Source: Deltaproteobacteria bacterium
GTDB taxonomy: Bacteria; Myxococcota_A; UBA9160; UBA4427
Length of the DNA stretch: 64,000 nucleotides
Reading direction: 5' to 3'
Assembly (NCBI GenBank): GCA_029261855.1
Contig: JAJDAN010000038.1
Coordinates: 92,051 to 156,050 of the forward strand
Shown: in pieces, positions 63,258-64,000 of the stretch
Layout of the letters: each line of letters starts with the position of its first letter
Position numbering within the stretch: position 1 is the first letter of the stretch
Program-made: the position numbers and the translations under genes
Notes under the pieces: generated by a model
Databases searched by the model: none
Seen by the model: only the letters and a program-made list of their open reading frames with translations
What the model was told of the DNA's origin: nothing

Positions 63258-63400
63258 CTCGTTCGCTGCCTTCCTTCGAGGGGCGTCCGGCAGGCCACCT
63301 TCGGGGCCCGAAGTCGATCCCTTGTTTCGTCCGGTGAGCGACGTATACCAGAGGCGAGACTGCGCCAGCGAGTCCGTTTGGTCCAGGTTTCTTCTTCGCC

Positions 63401-63433
63401 TTCTCGTCACTTTCTCGTCACCTTCTCGCCTCG
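63401..63433. repeat. 11-bp tandem repeat before the last gene
   Basis: TTCTCGTCACT, TTCTCGTCACC, TTCTCGCCTCG: three units in the 193-base gap between the divergent SDR and glycosyltransferase genes, ending 17 bases before the latter's ATG. Confidence 0.5.
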
Positions 63434-63450
63434 GCGACCGGATCGATCCC

Positions 63451-64000
63451 ATGCAGCCCCTCCTCAGACGAACGGACCACTGGAGCCTCGGACTCGCCGG
63501 TGTCGCGGTCGTCGCATTGGGTGTGCGACTCGCGCTGGCCCTGTCCCAATCCGACTTCGCACACTGGCCGGACGGTGAGTACTACCTCAGCATCGCGAAG
63601 AACCTGCTGCGCTACGGCGAGTACCGGAACGACGCCGGCCCCTTTCCACTCGCCCCGTTGCAGGCGGATGTCGGACCCACCTCGTTCTGGCTTCCGGGCT
63701 ACCCGTTCCTGCTGGCAGGAGTGTTCTCGGTCTTCGGTGTGAGCGCGAAGGCGCTCTTCGTGTCGCAGGCGGTGTTGGGAACCGGGACCGTGGTGCTGAC
63801 GGGTCTACTGGGACGTCGTCTCGGGGGCGGGCTCCTGGGCTCGATCGCCGCGGCGCTGGTGGCGATCAGTCCTCTTCAGCTCGCGCAGGTCACGCGAGTG
63901 GCCAGCGAGACCCTTGCTGCCTTCTTGTTCGTCCTGATCGTCTGGCTGTCGAGTCGAACCCTGGATCGGATACGCGATGGTTCGCCGGTCTCGCTGGACC
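63451..64000 (+). CDS. GT-C family membrane glycosyltransferase, 3' end outside window
   Basis: 183 codons are visible before the window ends; the frame is still open. The first helix is LAGVAVVALGVRLALALSQSD; then SDFAHWPDGEYYLSIAKNLL, the acidic first loop of GT-C/PMT-like enzymes that use lipid-linked sugars, then TSFWLPGYPFLLAGVFSVFG and two more helices. Probably an ArnT/PMT_2-type transferase. ATG 63451 is the first Met in frame with the fold; there is no strong ribosome site. Acceptor cannot be judged from this part. Confidence 0.78.
   Translation, partial: MQPLLRRTDHWSLGLAGVAVVALGVRLALALSQSDFAHWPDGEYYLSIAKNLLRYGEYRNDAGPFPLAPLQADVGPTSFWLPGYPFLLAGVFSVFGVSAKALFVSQAVLGTGTVVLTGLLGRRLGGGLLGSIAAALVAISPLQLAQVTRVASETLAAFLFVLIVWLSSRTLDRIRDGSPVSLD

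Overview
The window is gene-dense, GC-rich bacterial chromosome (my eye estimate is roughly two thirds G+C; not computed) with 58 protein-coding genes I can support, one decayed gene tail, and no rRNA, tRNA, CRISPR array, insertion sequence or prophage that I can see. A Gram-negative cell envelope is implied by an outer-membrane phospholipase A, a TPR/beta-barrel outer-membrane protein, AlgI/AlgJ-type acetylation genes, pilus-retraction ATPases and PEP-CTERM proteins. The REC-DUF4388-DnaJ-TPR protein, the PilZ protein and the GatCAB operon fit a delta-proteobacterial or Myxococcota-like lineage; this is inference from gene content, not a phylogeny.

Layout. 1-10150: membrane TPR protein, sulfatase-fold protein, ddl, larE, a C45-like peptidase, then a minus-strand run (DEAD-box helicase, GT-C glycosyltransferase, AlgI-like MBOAT, AlgJ-like SGNH protein) reading away from 11558. 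11650-16932: gatC-gatA-gatB, an AsmA-like protein and mtnA, tightly packed. 17024-28906: the four-part signalling protein, ilvE, hspQ, a lipoprotein metalloprotease, an RHH/zinc-ribbon protein, a PilZ protein, hydrolases, a D-threonine-aldolase-like enzyme, a VTT membrane protein, pldA, a five-repeat exported protein and yhbY. 29032-36000: two PilT-type ATPases, a membrane phosphoesterase, an acyl-CoA dehydrogenase, a YjbQ protein, a PEP-CTERM protein and an FKBP isomerase. 36102-47561: an esterase overlapping uvrA tail to tail, an AftB-like glycosyltransferase, an MscS-type channel, two SDR/epimerase genes, an HAD-acyltransferase fusion and a GST. 47637-51790: a minus-strand operon with a CoA-transferase, L-fuconate dehydratase and GH29 alpha-L-fucosidase.

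52152-57987 is the most unusual part. Six minus-strand genes encode a PEP-CTERM surface protein, a TPR/beta-barrel outer-membrane protein, a small secreted protein, an ECF sigma factor, a zinc-finger anti-sigma factor whose periplasmic end looks like a protease propeptide domain, and a secreted subtilase. Just beyond the subtilase lie a 20-bp tandem repeat array and an orphan PEP-CTERM sorting signal. The end of the window holds an alpha/beta hydrolase, a molybdopterin oxidoreductase, an aldolase-like DRE-TIM enzyme, an SDR and the start of a GT-C glycosyltransferase cut by the window edge.

One pattern recurs across the window. Many genes that start a transcription unit have no Shine-Dalgarno sequence, and instead a -10-like hexamer (roughly sTAnnnT) 5-11 nt before the start codon, suggesting widespread leaderless transcription. 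Genes inside operons, and a minority of first genes, have ordinary AGGAGG-like sites or ATGA overlaps.
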